From: Paracoccaceae bacterium
Lineage (GTDB): Bacteria > Pseudomonadota > Alphaproteobacteria > Rhodobacterales > Rhodobacteraceae
NCBI GenBank assembly: GCA_027492585.1
Contig: JAPUEK010000005.1
Coordinates: 62,001 to 126,000, forward strand
DNA length: 64,000 nucleotides
Direction: 5' to 3'
Positions 47,933 to 55,789 of this stretch are shown piece by piece. The position numbers and the translations under genes are program-made. The number at the start of each line of letters is the position of its first letter. The stretch's first letter is position 1. The notes under the pieces were generated by a model. It was given only the letters and a program-made list of their open reading frames with translations, did no database searches and was not told where the DNA came from.

Positions 47933-49665
47933 GACACGCCTCCCGGCCCGGTGGATCGCACGATTTCCGTGTGGTTCTTGACCATATCCCGCAACACCTG
48001 ATCGCGCGGCCCGAAGGCGCGGCGCATCCCGTCTTCCATGACCAGCAGCAGGTCACATTCCTGAATGGCCGCCGGGCGGTGCGCCATGATCAGCACAGAT
48101 CCCCCCCGTGCCTTCAGCCCCCGGATCGCAAGGTTCAAGGCCAGGGTCCCGTCATTGTCGAGGTTGGAGTTCGGCTCATCCAGCACCAGAAGCACCGGAT
48201 CGCCGTAAAGCGCGCGCGCAAGGCCGATCCGCTGGATCTGCCCGCCCGAGAGCCGCCCGCCGAGCGCCGAAATGCGGGTATCATAGCCCTCCGGCAGCTT
48301 GACGATCATGTCATGCGCCGCCGCCGCCTTCGCTGCGGCCACCACGGAAGCCGAATCCGGATTGGCCTGAAGCCGGGCGATATTGTCGGCGATCGTGCCT
48401 TCGAACAGCGTCACCCGCTGCGGCAGGTAGCCGATATAGCTGCCGAGCCGGTCCGGATCGTATTGCTCCAGCGTCGCGCCATCGAGCCGGACCTTGCCGC
48501 CCGCCGGCTTCCACACCCCGATGAGCGCGCGGGCGAGCGAGGATTTCCCCGCCCCCGACGGCCCGATCACCCCGAGCGCCTGACCCGGATCGAGCCGGAA
48601 GGACACCATCCGCAGCACCGCCTGCGTCTCGCCCGGCGGCACGACCGTCAGGCCCTGCGCTTCCAGAACCGCCTTCGGGCGCGGCAGTTCGGTGCGCTCC
48701 GGCTCATCCGGCACACGGGAAAGAAGCTCGGCCAGCCGCCGCTGCCCCTCGCGCGCGCGGGTGACGATCGCCCATTGTCCGACCGCCTGTTCGATCGGCT
48801 GCAGCGCACGTCCCATCAGGATCGAGCCGGCGATCATCGCACCGCCGCTCAGCTCCCCCTTCAGCACCAGCCAGGCCCCTGCCCCGAGCATCGCCGATTG
48901 CAGGAACATCCGGAAGGTCCGCGAAACGGAGCCGAAGCGCGAGCCGAGATCGCCCGCCGCCAGCCCCTGTTCGAGCGCCGCATTGCGCGCCCTGTGCCAA
49001 CGGTCGAAGGCGGCTCCGGTCATGCCCATGGCCTGCACCGCCTCCGCCTCGGTCTTGATGAGGTCGGACATGCGTTCGGCCTGCATGGTCAACTGGTTGG
49101 TCCGGTTGATCGGCCCTTCGGTCATCCGCTGGTTCAGAAGCGTCAGCAGGATCAGAAAGATCCCGCCCCCGACCGCCAGCCAGCCGAGCACCGGATGGAA
49201 GACGAAGATCGCGGCGACGAAGAATGGCGTCCAGGGAATGTCGAAGAGCGCGACCAGCACCGGCGAGGCCCAGAGCCGCTGCACCGCCTCCAGATCGCGC
49301 TGTGCGGCAAGCGCCACGGGATCGTTCGGCTGCGCCGTCAGCCGCTTCATCGCCGCGGCAAAGACCCGGCGATCCAGCCGGTCCTGCATCTTCGCCCCGA
49401 TCCGCGCCATGATCCGCGCACGGGCATTGTCGAGCACGCCCATGGCGAGGAACAGAAAGGCCGCCAGCACCGAAAGCGCCACCAGCGTCGCTTCCGACCG
49501 GCTGCCGAGCACCCGGTCATAGACCTGAAGCATATAGAGCGGCCCGGTCAGCAACAGCAGGTTGACGAAGACCGAGAACAGCCCGACGGCCCAGAGAAGC
49601 CCCCTCTGCCCCGACCGCGCGGCCCGAAGCTCCGCCAGACCCCGGCGGAATTCATTCTGTCCCAT
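47929..49665 (-). CDS. Type I secretion ABC exporter (PrtD family permease-ATPase)
   Basis: 578-residue fused permease-ATPase of the PrtD/AprD group. The N-terminal half has about five to six membrane helices (VFVNLLLLTGPLYMLQVYDRV near the start). The ATPase half has GPSGAGKSSLARAL, the signature LSGGQIQRIGLARALYG, and VLLVLDEPNSNLD. No C39 peptidase domain is present, so substrates would be RTX-type proteins with C-terminal signals. I see no RTX protein nearby. The start at 49665 (MGQNEFRRGL) has a CAGGTG site; a GTG further upstream at 49722 would add 19 residues. Confidence 0.92.
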   Translation of the reverse strand: MGQNEFRRGLAELRAARSGQRGLLWAVGLFSVFVNLLLLTGPLYMLQVYDRVLGSRSEATLVALSVLAAFLFLAMGVLDNARARIMARIGAKMQDRLDRRVFAAAMKRLTAQPNDPVALAAQRDLEAVQRLWASPVLVALFDIPWTPFFVAAIFVFHPVLGWLAVGGGIFLILLTLLNQRMTEGPINRTNQLTMQAERMSDLIKTEAEAVQAMGMTGAAFDRWHRARNAALEQGLAAGDLGSRFGSVSRTFRMFLQSAMLGAGAWLVLKGELSGGAMIAGSILMGRALQPIEQAVGQWAIVTRAREGQRRLAELLSRVPDEPERTELPRPKAVLEAQGLTVVPPGETQAVLRMVSFRLDPGQALGVIGPSGAGKSSLARALIGVWKPAGGKVRLDGATLEQYDPDRLGSYIGYLPQRVTLFEGTIADNIARLQANPDSASVVAAAKAAAAHDMIVKLPEGYDTRISALGGRLSGGQIQRIGLARALYGDPVLLVLDEPNSNLDNDGTLALNLAIRGLKARGGSVLIMAHRPAAIQECDLLLVMEDGMRRAFGPRDQVLRDMVKNHTEIVRSTGPGGVS

Positions 49666-49725
49666 GCCTGCACCTGCTAGCCCGCCCCGCTCCGGGGATC
49701 GGCGGAAATCAACCTGCGTCACCTC

Positions 49726-49786
49726 ACGGCCACGCTTGGCCGTTGTCTTGACCGGGGGTGCGGCTTATCCCTTGTCTTCCCCCGGT
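49726..49786. promoter_or_regulatory. Hairpin and wide dyad between exporter and MlaA genes
   Basis: ACGGCCA-CGCT-TGGCCGT (49726-49743) forms a seven-base hairpin. A second symmetric pair ACCGGGGG (49751-49758) and CCCCCGGT (49779-49786) encloses 20 bases. Both lie in the divergent gap between the type I exporter and MlaA genes, where the promoters must be. Confidence 0.45.
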
Positions 49787-49827
49787 GAAACCTGTGCTAC
49801 CAAAGGCCTCGGACCGAACGTAGAAAA

Positions 49828-50607
49828 ATGATCCTTACGATTCCATCACTTTCCAGCCGGGAGGAACGAAAAATCCGCGGGCATTTCCTTTTTGTCGCGC
49901 TGACGGCTGCGGCGGGCGCCCTCGGCGGCTGCGCGGCCCCGGCTCCCGAAGGGATCGACGACCCGTATGAGGTCGAAAACAGGTCCACCCATGCTTTCAA
50001 CCTCGCCCTGGACAGCAAGATCCTGAGGCCGGCCGCCACGGCCACCCATGCCGGCAACGGGCCACTCGGCCGCGGGATCGCCAATTTTGCCGACAATCTC
50101 GATGCGCCGGGCGATGTGGTCAACAGCCTGCTGCAATTCCGCATCGGCAAGGCCACCGAGAACACCCTGCGCTTCGCCATCAACACCGTGATCGGCGTCG
50201 GCGGCATCTTCGACCCGGCGACGGCCATGGGCGTCCCCGGCAAGAAGACCGACTTCGGCGAGACGCTGCATGTCTGGGGCGTGGGCGAGGGCAGCTATCT
50301 GGAGGTTCCCTTCGTCGGGCCTTCCACGCAGCGCGACGCGCTCGGCGATGTGGTCGATTTCGTGATCGACCCGCTGAACTACATCCTGCCCGCCCCGGAA
50401 AGCTACTTCGGCACGGCGGCGAAACTTGCTGCAAAGGTTGGTGATCGCGGGCGCTATTCCGCAACCGTCGATTCCATCCTATATGAAAGCGCAGACAGCT
50501 ATGCCCAGGCGCGCCTGCTTTACTTGCAGAACCGCCGGTATGAGCTGGGACAGACCGCAGACGAAGGCAGCTTCGTCGATCCCTACGAGGACCCCTATGG
50601 ACAATGA
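49828..50607 (+). CDS. mlaA: MlaA family outer-membrane lipoprotein (VacJ)
   Basis: 259-residue lipoprotein. The lipobox LGGCAAP puts Cys at about residue 35. The mature part has the VacJ pattern: DPYEVENRSTHAFNLALD, GIANFADNLDAPGDVVNSLLQ, RFAINTVIGVGGIFDPA, DFGETLHVWGVGEGSYLEVPF and DALGDVVDFVIDPLNY. MlaA takes mislocalised phospholipids out of the outer leaflet and passes them to MlaC. The mlaC-type gene overlaps its end by 11 bases. The inner-membrane MlaFED complex is not in the window. No good Shine-Dalgarno sequence is visible. Confidence 0.93.
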   Translation: MILTIPSLSSREERKIRGHFLFVALTAAAGALGGCAAPAPEGIDDPYEVENRSTHAFNLALDSKILRPAATATHAGNGPLGRGIANFADNLDAPGDVVNSLLQFRIGKATENTLRFAINTVIGVGGIFDPATAMGVPGKKTDFGETLHVWGVGEGSYLEVPFVGPSTQRDALGDVVDFVIDPLNYILPAPESYFGTAAKLAAKVGDRGRYSATVDSILYESADSYAQARLLYLQNRRYELGQTADEGSFVDPYEDPYGQ

Positions 50608-51208
50608 CCTGACCCAGATGTCCCGCCGCCGCTTTGCGGCCGGCTTTGCGCTCGGCTCGGTGGCGCTCGCGCTGCCGCTGCCCGCCATGGCGCTTGACGT
50701 GGACGAGGCCCGCGACCTGATCAACCGCGCCATCGGCGAGATCAACGGCGTGATCAGCTCCGGCAAGGGCGAAGCCGCCATGCTCGGCGATTTCGAGCGG
50801 ATCTTCGTGAAATATGCCGATGTGCCGACCATCGCCCGCTCCGCCCTCGGCGTCGCCGCCAAACAGGCAAGCAAGGCGCAGATGACCTCCTTCACCAAGG
50901 CTTTCCAGGGCTATATCAGCCGCAAATACGGTCGCCGCTTCCGCGAATTCATCGGCGGCAGCATCGAAGTGACCGATGCCAGACCGCTGAAAAGCTATTA
51001 CGAGGTGATCTCGGTCGCCCATCTGAAGGGCGAGGCGCCCTTCGACCTGCGGTGGCATGTGTCGGACAAATCCGGCAAGAACCTGTTCTTCAACATCATC
51101 ATCGAGGGGGTGAACATGCTCGCCTCCGAACGCACCGAGATCGGCGCCATGCTCGACAAGCGCAAGGGCAATCTCGATGCGCTGATCGAAGACCTGAAAA
51201 AGGCCTGA
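50597..51208 (+). CDS. mlaC: MlaC family phospholipid-binding periplasmic protein, Tat-like signal
   Basis: 203-residue protein. The N-terminus MSRRRFAAGFALGSVALALP (preceded by MDNDLTQ) looks like a twin-arginine signal peptide. The mature domain has the MlaC pattern: AMLGDFERIFVKYADVPTIARSALG in part, YISRKYGRRFREFIGGSIEV and RWHVSDKSGKNLFFNIIIEGVNM. MlaC ferries phospholipids between MlaA-OmpC and MlaFED. Its coupling to mlaA supports the assignment. Confidence 0.92.
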   Translation: MDNDLTQMSRRRFAAGFALGSVALALPLPAMALDVDEARDLINRAIGEINGVISSGKGEAAMLGDFERIFVKYADVPTIARSALGVAAKQASKAQMTSFTKAFQGYISRKYGRRFREFIGGSIEVTDARPLKSYYEVISVAHLKGEAPFDLRWHVSDKSGKNLFFNIIIEGVNMLASERTEIGAMLDKRKGNLDALIEDLKKA

Positions 51209-51211
51209 GCC

Positions 51212-51682
51212 TCAGGCCAGAAGGGCGGCGGCCTTGCCCCCCGTCGCCCTGAGCGCCTCCGAGGGCGCGATCCCGAGCAGAAGCCCCCGCGCCCCGGCAT
51301 TGATCCAGACCCTCTCCGCCGCGCAGACCGACACCTCGAACGCCGTCGGTACTACCCGTTTCTGGCCGAAAGGCGAAATCCCGCCGACATGATAGCCGGT
51401 CAGCCGCTCCGCCCTGGCGGGCGGCATCATCGCCGCCGCCTTGCCGCCAAAGGCCGCCGCCACCCGCTTCATCGACAATTGCCCGTCCGAGGGGATCACG
51501 CAGCAGCCCGGCTGCCCGTCCACCTCGACCATCAGGCATTTCAGCGTGAAGGCCGGGTCCAGCCCAAGGGCCTCGGCCGCCGCCATGCCGATCTGCGCCG
51601 CCCCCGGATCATAGTCATAGGGATGCAGGCTCACCACGACCCCCGCCGCCTCCAAGGCCTTCAGGCCCGGTGTCGATGCCAT
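51212..51682 (-). CDS. ybaK: YbaK/EbsC-type Cys-tRNA(Pro) deacylase
   Basis: 156-residue trans-editing protein of the YbaK/ProX superfamily, which hydrolyses misacylated Cys-tRNA(Pro). Motifs are FTLKCLMVEVDGQ with the conserved Lys, VIPSDGQLSMKRVAAAFGGK, and the ISPFG segment typical of YbaK (YHVGGISPFGQKRVVPT). The start at 51682 opens MASTPGLKALEAAG; upstream in-frame sequence runs into the repeat. It is convergent with mlaC (four-base gap). Confidence 0.9.
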   Translation of the reverse strand: MASTPGLKALEAAGVVVSLHPYDYDPGAAQIGMAAAEALGLDPAFTLKCLMVEVDGQPGCCVIPSDGQLSMKRVAAAFGGKAAAMMPPARAERLTGYHVGGISPFGQKRVVPTAFEVSVCAAERVWINAGARGLLLGIAPSEALRATGGKAAALLA

Positions 51683-51715
51683 GACCCTCGCAGTCCTTTC
51701 CTGCCAGCCTTGCGG

Positions 51716-51774
51716 CCTTTCATACTGGCGCAAATATCCTCGGGGGGTCCGGGGGGCAGACAGCCCCCCGGCGC
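51716..51774 (+). repeat. Dispersed AAATATCC repeat, solitary long copy with hairpin
   Basis: Left module CCTTTCATACTGGCGC, core AAATATCC, TCGGGGGGTCC and a CCGGGGGGC/GCCCCCCGG hairpin around AGACA. It shares the hairpin type of the copy at 12333 and the left module of 26441. It lies downstream of the formaldehyde dehydrogenase gene. Confidence 0.88.
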
Positions 51775-51793
51775 TGAGGCCCCCGCCCCGGTC

Positions 51794-52924
<1,131 letters not shown>

Positions 52925-53001
52925 GGCAGATCCTTCCCCCTGTTGTTCGCAGACAGGCTGTGCCAAGAAAGAGGCAATTGCAACGCGGGAAACGACACGA
53001 A

Positions 53002-53331
53002 ATGACGACCGCCGCCTCTCCTCTCGCCCTTCTTGCCCTTCTGGCGACCCTCGCCGCCTGCACGAAACCGCCGGAGCCGGACCCCGTTCCCGTCTATGAC
53101 CCGAATGTCGATGTGACCCCCGGCTGGAACGAGAAAGAGCCCGATACCTGCCATGCCGGTGATTACGCGCATCTGATGGGCCAGCCCGCCTCGATCCTGC
53201 CCTCGGCCGGGATCAGCCGCGAATACCGGGTGATCGCGCCCGGCTCCATCGTCACGCAGGAATACAATTCCGCGCGGATCGACATTTCGACCGACGCGAA
53301 CGGGCTGATCGTGCGGATGTCCTGTGGCTGA
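53002..53331 (+). CDS. I78 family peptidase inhibitor lipoprotein, copy 1
   Basis: 109-residue lipoprotein with lipobox [10 protein letters not shown] (Cys at about residue 20), a Pro-rich linker and an I78 inhibitor domain: [35 protein letters not shown] and [19 protein letters not shown]78 proteins inhibit subtilisin-like serine proteases. This one is anchored on a membrane face in the periplasm. It is the first of three tandem I78 genes; the second starts within its last eight bases. Confidence 0.85.
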   Translation: MTTAASPLALLALLATLAACTKPPEPDPVPVYDPNVDVTPGWNEKEPDTCHAGDYAHLMGQPASILPSAGISREYRVIAPGSIVTQEYNSARIDISTDANGLIVRMSCG

Positions 53332-53623
53332 GGTCCGGCGGGCTTGCCTTGCCGCCGTCCTCCTGCTCGCAGGCTGCGCCGGGTTCGGTGCGATGCGGAT
53401 GGGTCCGGCCGAGCGGATGATCCCGCCGCAGCCGGACCGCTGCGGACTCGCCGCCCTGCCAGATCTCACCGGACAGGAGATGTCGCGGCTCGCGGATTTC
53501 CGCCTGCAGGGTCCGCTGCGTGTGATCTGGCCGGGGCAGGAGGTCACCGCCGAGATACAATCCAACCGCATCAACGCCGAAGTGGATGTGGAGGCGCGAA
53601 TCCTCCGCCTCTTCTGCGGCTGA
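53324..53623 (+). CDS. I78 family peptidase inhibitor lipoprotein, copy 2
   Basis: 99 residues, GTG start at 53324 overlapping the end of copy 1. Lipobox LLLAGCAGF (Cys at about residue 18), then an I78-type domain: DRCGLAALPDLTGQEMSRLADF, LRVIWPGQEVTAEI and RINAEVDVEARILRLFCG. Less similar to copies 1 and 3 than those are to the family pattern, but the Cys pair and overall spacing agree. Confidence 0.8.
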   Translation: MAEVRRACLAAVLLLAGCAGFGAMRMGPAERMIPPQPDRCGLAALPDLTGQEMSRLADFRLQGPLRVIWPGQEVTAEIQSNRINAEVDVEARILRLFCG

Positions 53624-53644
53624 CCCGTTTTACCGGAGGACAGG

Positions 53645-53929
53645 ATGACCCGACTTTCCCTGCTTTTCTGCCTGCCGCTGCTCGCCGCCTGCGTCGAGCC
53701 GCCCGCCCCTCCGACCCCGGAACCGCGCCCCCCCGCCGGGGAAAGCTGCGGGGCCGAAGCGTTGCAAGGGCTGGTCGGTCAAAGCGCCAAGGTGCTGGAA
53801 ACCATGCGTTTCGGCACGACGACCCGCATCCTGCGCCCCGGCATGGCGGTGACGATGGATTACAGCCCGACGCGGCTCAACATCAGCATTGACGAACATG
53901 AGCGCATCCGTCGCGTCACCTGCGGCTGA
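53645..53929 (+). CDS. I78 family peptidase inhibitor lipoprotein, copy 3
   Basis: 94 residues with lipobox LPLLAACVEP (Cys at about residue 16), a Pro-rich linker and a compact I78 domain: ESCGAEALQGLVGQSAKVLETM, TRILRPGMAVTMDY and RLNISIDEHERIRRVTCG. A GGAGGACAGG site lies before the ATG. It is the last gene of the triplet, followed by a bidirectional terminator. Confidence 0.85.
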   Translation: MTRLSLLFCLPLLAACVEPPAPPTPEPRPPAGESCGAEALQGLVGQSAKVLETMRFGTTTRILRPGMAVTMDYSPTRLNISIDEHERIRRVTCG

Positions 53930-53934
53930 CAGCG

Positions 53935-53963
53935 AAAAGCCCCCGGCCTGTCGCCGGGGGCCT
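53935..53963. terminator. Bidirectional terminator between I78 triplet and cytochrome c'
   Basis: AAAA, then GCCCCCGGC, loop CTGTC, GCCGGGGGC, then CTT. The nine-base stem with an A run on the left gives a proper T run for the minus-strand cytochrome gene and a weaker one for the plus strand. Confidence 0.8.
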
Positions 53964-53982
53964 TCCGCAGCCGCAGACGGGC

Positions 53983-54417
53983 TTACATGCGATAGCTGAC
54001 GTGGCAATCCTTGCAGGCGCCGCCGATGGCGCCCATGCCGGCACCGATCGTCTCGGCGCTGCTCGTGTCCACCGCGGTCGCGGCGGTTTCCAGAGCCTTG
54101 GCCTTGGCGACGAAATCCTCCCAGCCGGTCCAGACCTCGGGCTTGGCTTCCGAGCCGGGATCGGCGGCATTGGTCTCGAATTTCGCGGCGATCTCTGCTG
54201 CACCCGCGGTCAGCGTGGCTTTGGCCGCTTCTGCCGCCGCCGCATCATAGGCGACCTTGCCGCCGGCCATTTCGCCGAGCGTCTTGGCCGCGCCGCCGAA
54301 GCTTTTCATCAGATCCTGCCGTGCGATGACGGCAGGATCGGTCGCTGCCGTCTCGGCAACAGCCATGCCCGCACAGAGCATCAGCCCGGCCACGATGGTT
54401 TTGGTCAAAGGTTTCAC
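53983..54417 (-). CDS. Cytochrome c' (class II c-type cytochrome)
   Basis: 144-residue periplasmic cytochrome. The N-terminus is a Sec signal (starting at GTG 54417: KPLTKTIVAGLMLCAGMAVA). The haem-binding CKDCH sits at the C-terminus (GAIGGACKDCHVSYRM), the position typical of class II cytochromes with a four-helix bundle. Cytochromes c' bind NO and are thought to protect against nitrosative stress. A GGAGAG site precedes the GTG. The transglycosylase gene lies upstream on the same strand after 97 bases but is a separate unit in direction of reading order. Confidence 0.92.
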   Translation of the reverse strand: MKPLTKTIVAGLMLCAGMAVAETAATDPAVIARQDLMKSFGGAAKTLGEMAGGKVAYDAAAAEAAKATLTAGAAEIAAKFETNAADPGSEAKPEVWTGWEDFVAKAKALETAATAVDTSSAETIGAGMGAIGGACKDCHVSYRM

Positions 54418-54513
54418 TCTGGCTCTCCTGCTGGAATTGAGCGGACAGGATAACCACGGGACCGGCAACAGAGCCATGACGAATCCGGGCCGGCGGGCGG
54501 CCTCACGCGATTG

Positions 54514-55767
54514 TCATTCACCTGCCTCCGGCAAGGCCTCCAGCACGGCGAGCGAGGGGTAGCCATCCGCCACCATCCCCCGCGCCTTCTGGAAGGCCTT
54601 CACCGCGGCAATGGTCTTCGGCCCCATCTTGCTGTCGATACCGCCGGTATCGAAGCCCGCCGCCGTCAGCCGCCGCTGCAACGCCACCCGTTCGTCAAAG
54701 CTCAGCGCCCGCAACTCCCGCGGCCAGGTGGCCCTGATCGCCGGGCCCCCCCCGATCCGGTCGGCCAGATGGCCCACGGCGATCACATAGGCATCGGCGG
54801 TATTGTAGCGCTCGATCACATGGAAATTCTGGAAGATCAGGAAGGCCGCGCCGCGCGCGCCCCCCGGCAGCAGGACCGAAGCCGCGCCGTGATCCGGCAG
54901 GTCGCCGCCGCCCGCCAGCCGCAACCCCATACCCTGCCAGTCGGCCACGGGCTTCTTCACCCGCTCCCCGGACAGGTCATAGTCGAAGCCCTTGGGCAGC
55001 GTCACCTCCACCCCCCAGGGGGCGCCCTTCTGCCAGCCGAAGCCCGCCAGATAGGCCGCTGTGGAGGCGAGCGCATCCGTCGGATCGTCGCTCCAGATGT
55101 CGCGCTTGCCGTCGCCGGTGAAATCGACGGCATGGGCAAGAAAGGAGGAGGGCATGAACTGCGTATGGCCCATGGCCCCGGCCCAGCTTCCCCTCATCGC
55201 CTTTGCGGTCACATCGCCCTTTTGCAGGATGGTCAGGGCGGCCAGCAATTCGCTTTCGAAAAATGCCCCCCGCCGCCCGTCATAGGCGAGCGTCGCAAGC
55301 GCCTCCACCGTCTGCACATCGCCGCGCACCGCGCCATAGGCGCTTTCGAGCCCCCAGATCGCCGCGACGATCTTGCCGTCTACGCCGTAAGTCGCCTCGA
55401 TCCGCGCCAGAACCTCCGCCTGCCGCGCCACCGCCTTGCGGCCGCTGGCGATGCGATCCTCCGAGACGGCCCTGTCGAGATAATCCCAGATCGTCTTGGT
55501 GAATTCGTTCTGGTGGCGGTCCTTGTGGACGACATCGGGCAGGTAGTGGAGCCCGGTCATCGCCCCCTCCCATGTCGCCGAAGAAATGCCCGCACCAAGC
55601 GCCCGCTCCCGGAAGCCGGTCAGCCAGTCCTGAAATCCCGCTTCGGTTCCCGTGCCTTCGCTCAACACCGCTTCTCCCGCAACCGGGGTATCGGGGACCT
55701 GCTGCGCGCGTGCCATGCCGGCGGTCAAGGCCGCCAGCATCAGGACAATCGCCACCCGGTTCCACAT
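54514..55767 (-). CDS. Lytic murein transglycosylase (MltB type) with C-terminal peptidoglycan-binding domain
   Basis: 417-residue enzyme with Sec signal peptide (MWNRVAIVLMLAALTAGMARA). The catalytic Glu is in IWGLESAYGAVRGD (about residue 135). Family motifs GHTQFMPSSFLAHAVDFTGDG and IWSDDPTDALASTAAYLAGFGW follow. The C-terminal about 60 residues form a PG_binding_1 domain (VALQRRLTAAGFDTGGIDSKMGPKT in part). It cleaves peptidoglycan glycan strands to 1,6-anhydro products. It lies 22 bases after the RNase R gene in the same direction, so the two may be cotranscribed. Confidence 0.93.
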   Translation of the reverse strand: MWNRVAIVLMLAALTAGMARAQQVPDTPVAGEAVLSEGTGTEAGFQDWLTGFRERALGAGISSATWEGAMTGLHYLPDVVHKDRHQNEFTKTIWDYLDRAVSEDRIASGRKAVARQAEVLARIEATYGVDGKIVAAIWGLESAYGAVRGDVQTVEALATLAYDGRRGAFFESELLAALTILQKGDVTAKAMRGSWAGAMGHTQFMPSSFLAHAVDFTGDGKRDIWSDDPTDALASTAAYLAGFGWQKGAPWGVEVTLPKGFDYDLSGERVKKPVADWQGMGLRLAGGGDLPDHGAASVLLPGGARGAAFLIFQNFHVIERYNTADAYVIAVGHLADRIGGGPAIRATWPRELRALSFDERVALQRRLTAAGFDTGGIDSKMGPKTIAAVKAFQKARGMVADGYPSLAVLEALPEAGE

Positions 55768-55789
55768 CCTGCCCCCGAACTCCCAATCC

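Noticed and set aside
53344-53892. 182-codon open frame across I78 copies 2 and 3
   Set aside because: It has shadow composition, while the two lipoproteins have lipoboxes and conserved Cys patterns in their own frames.
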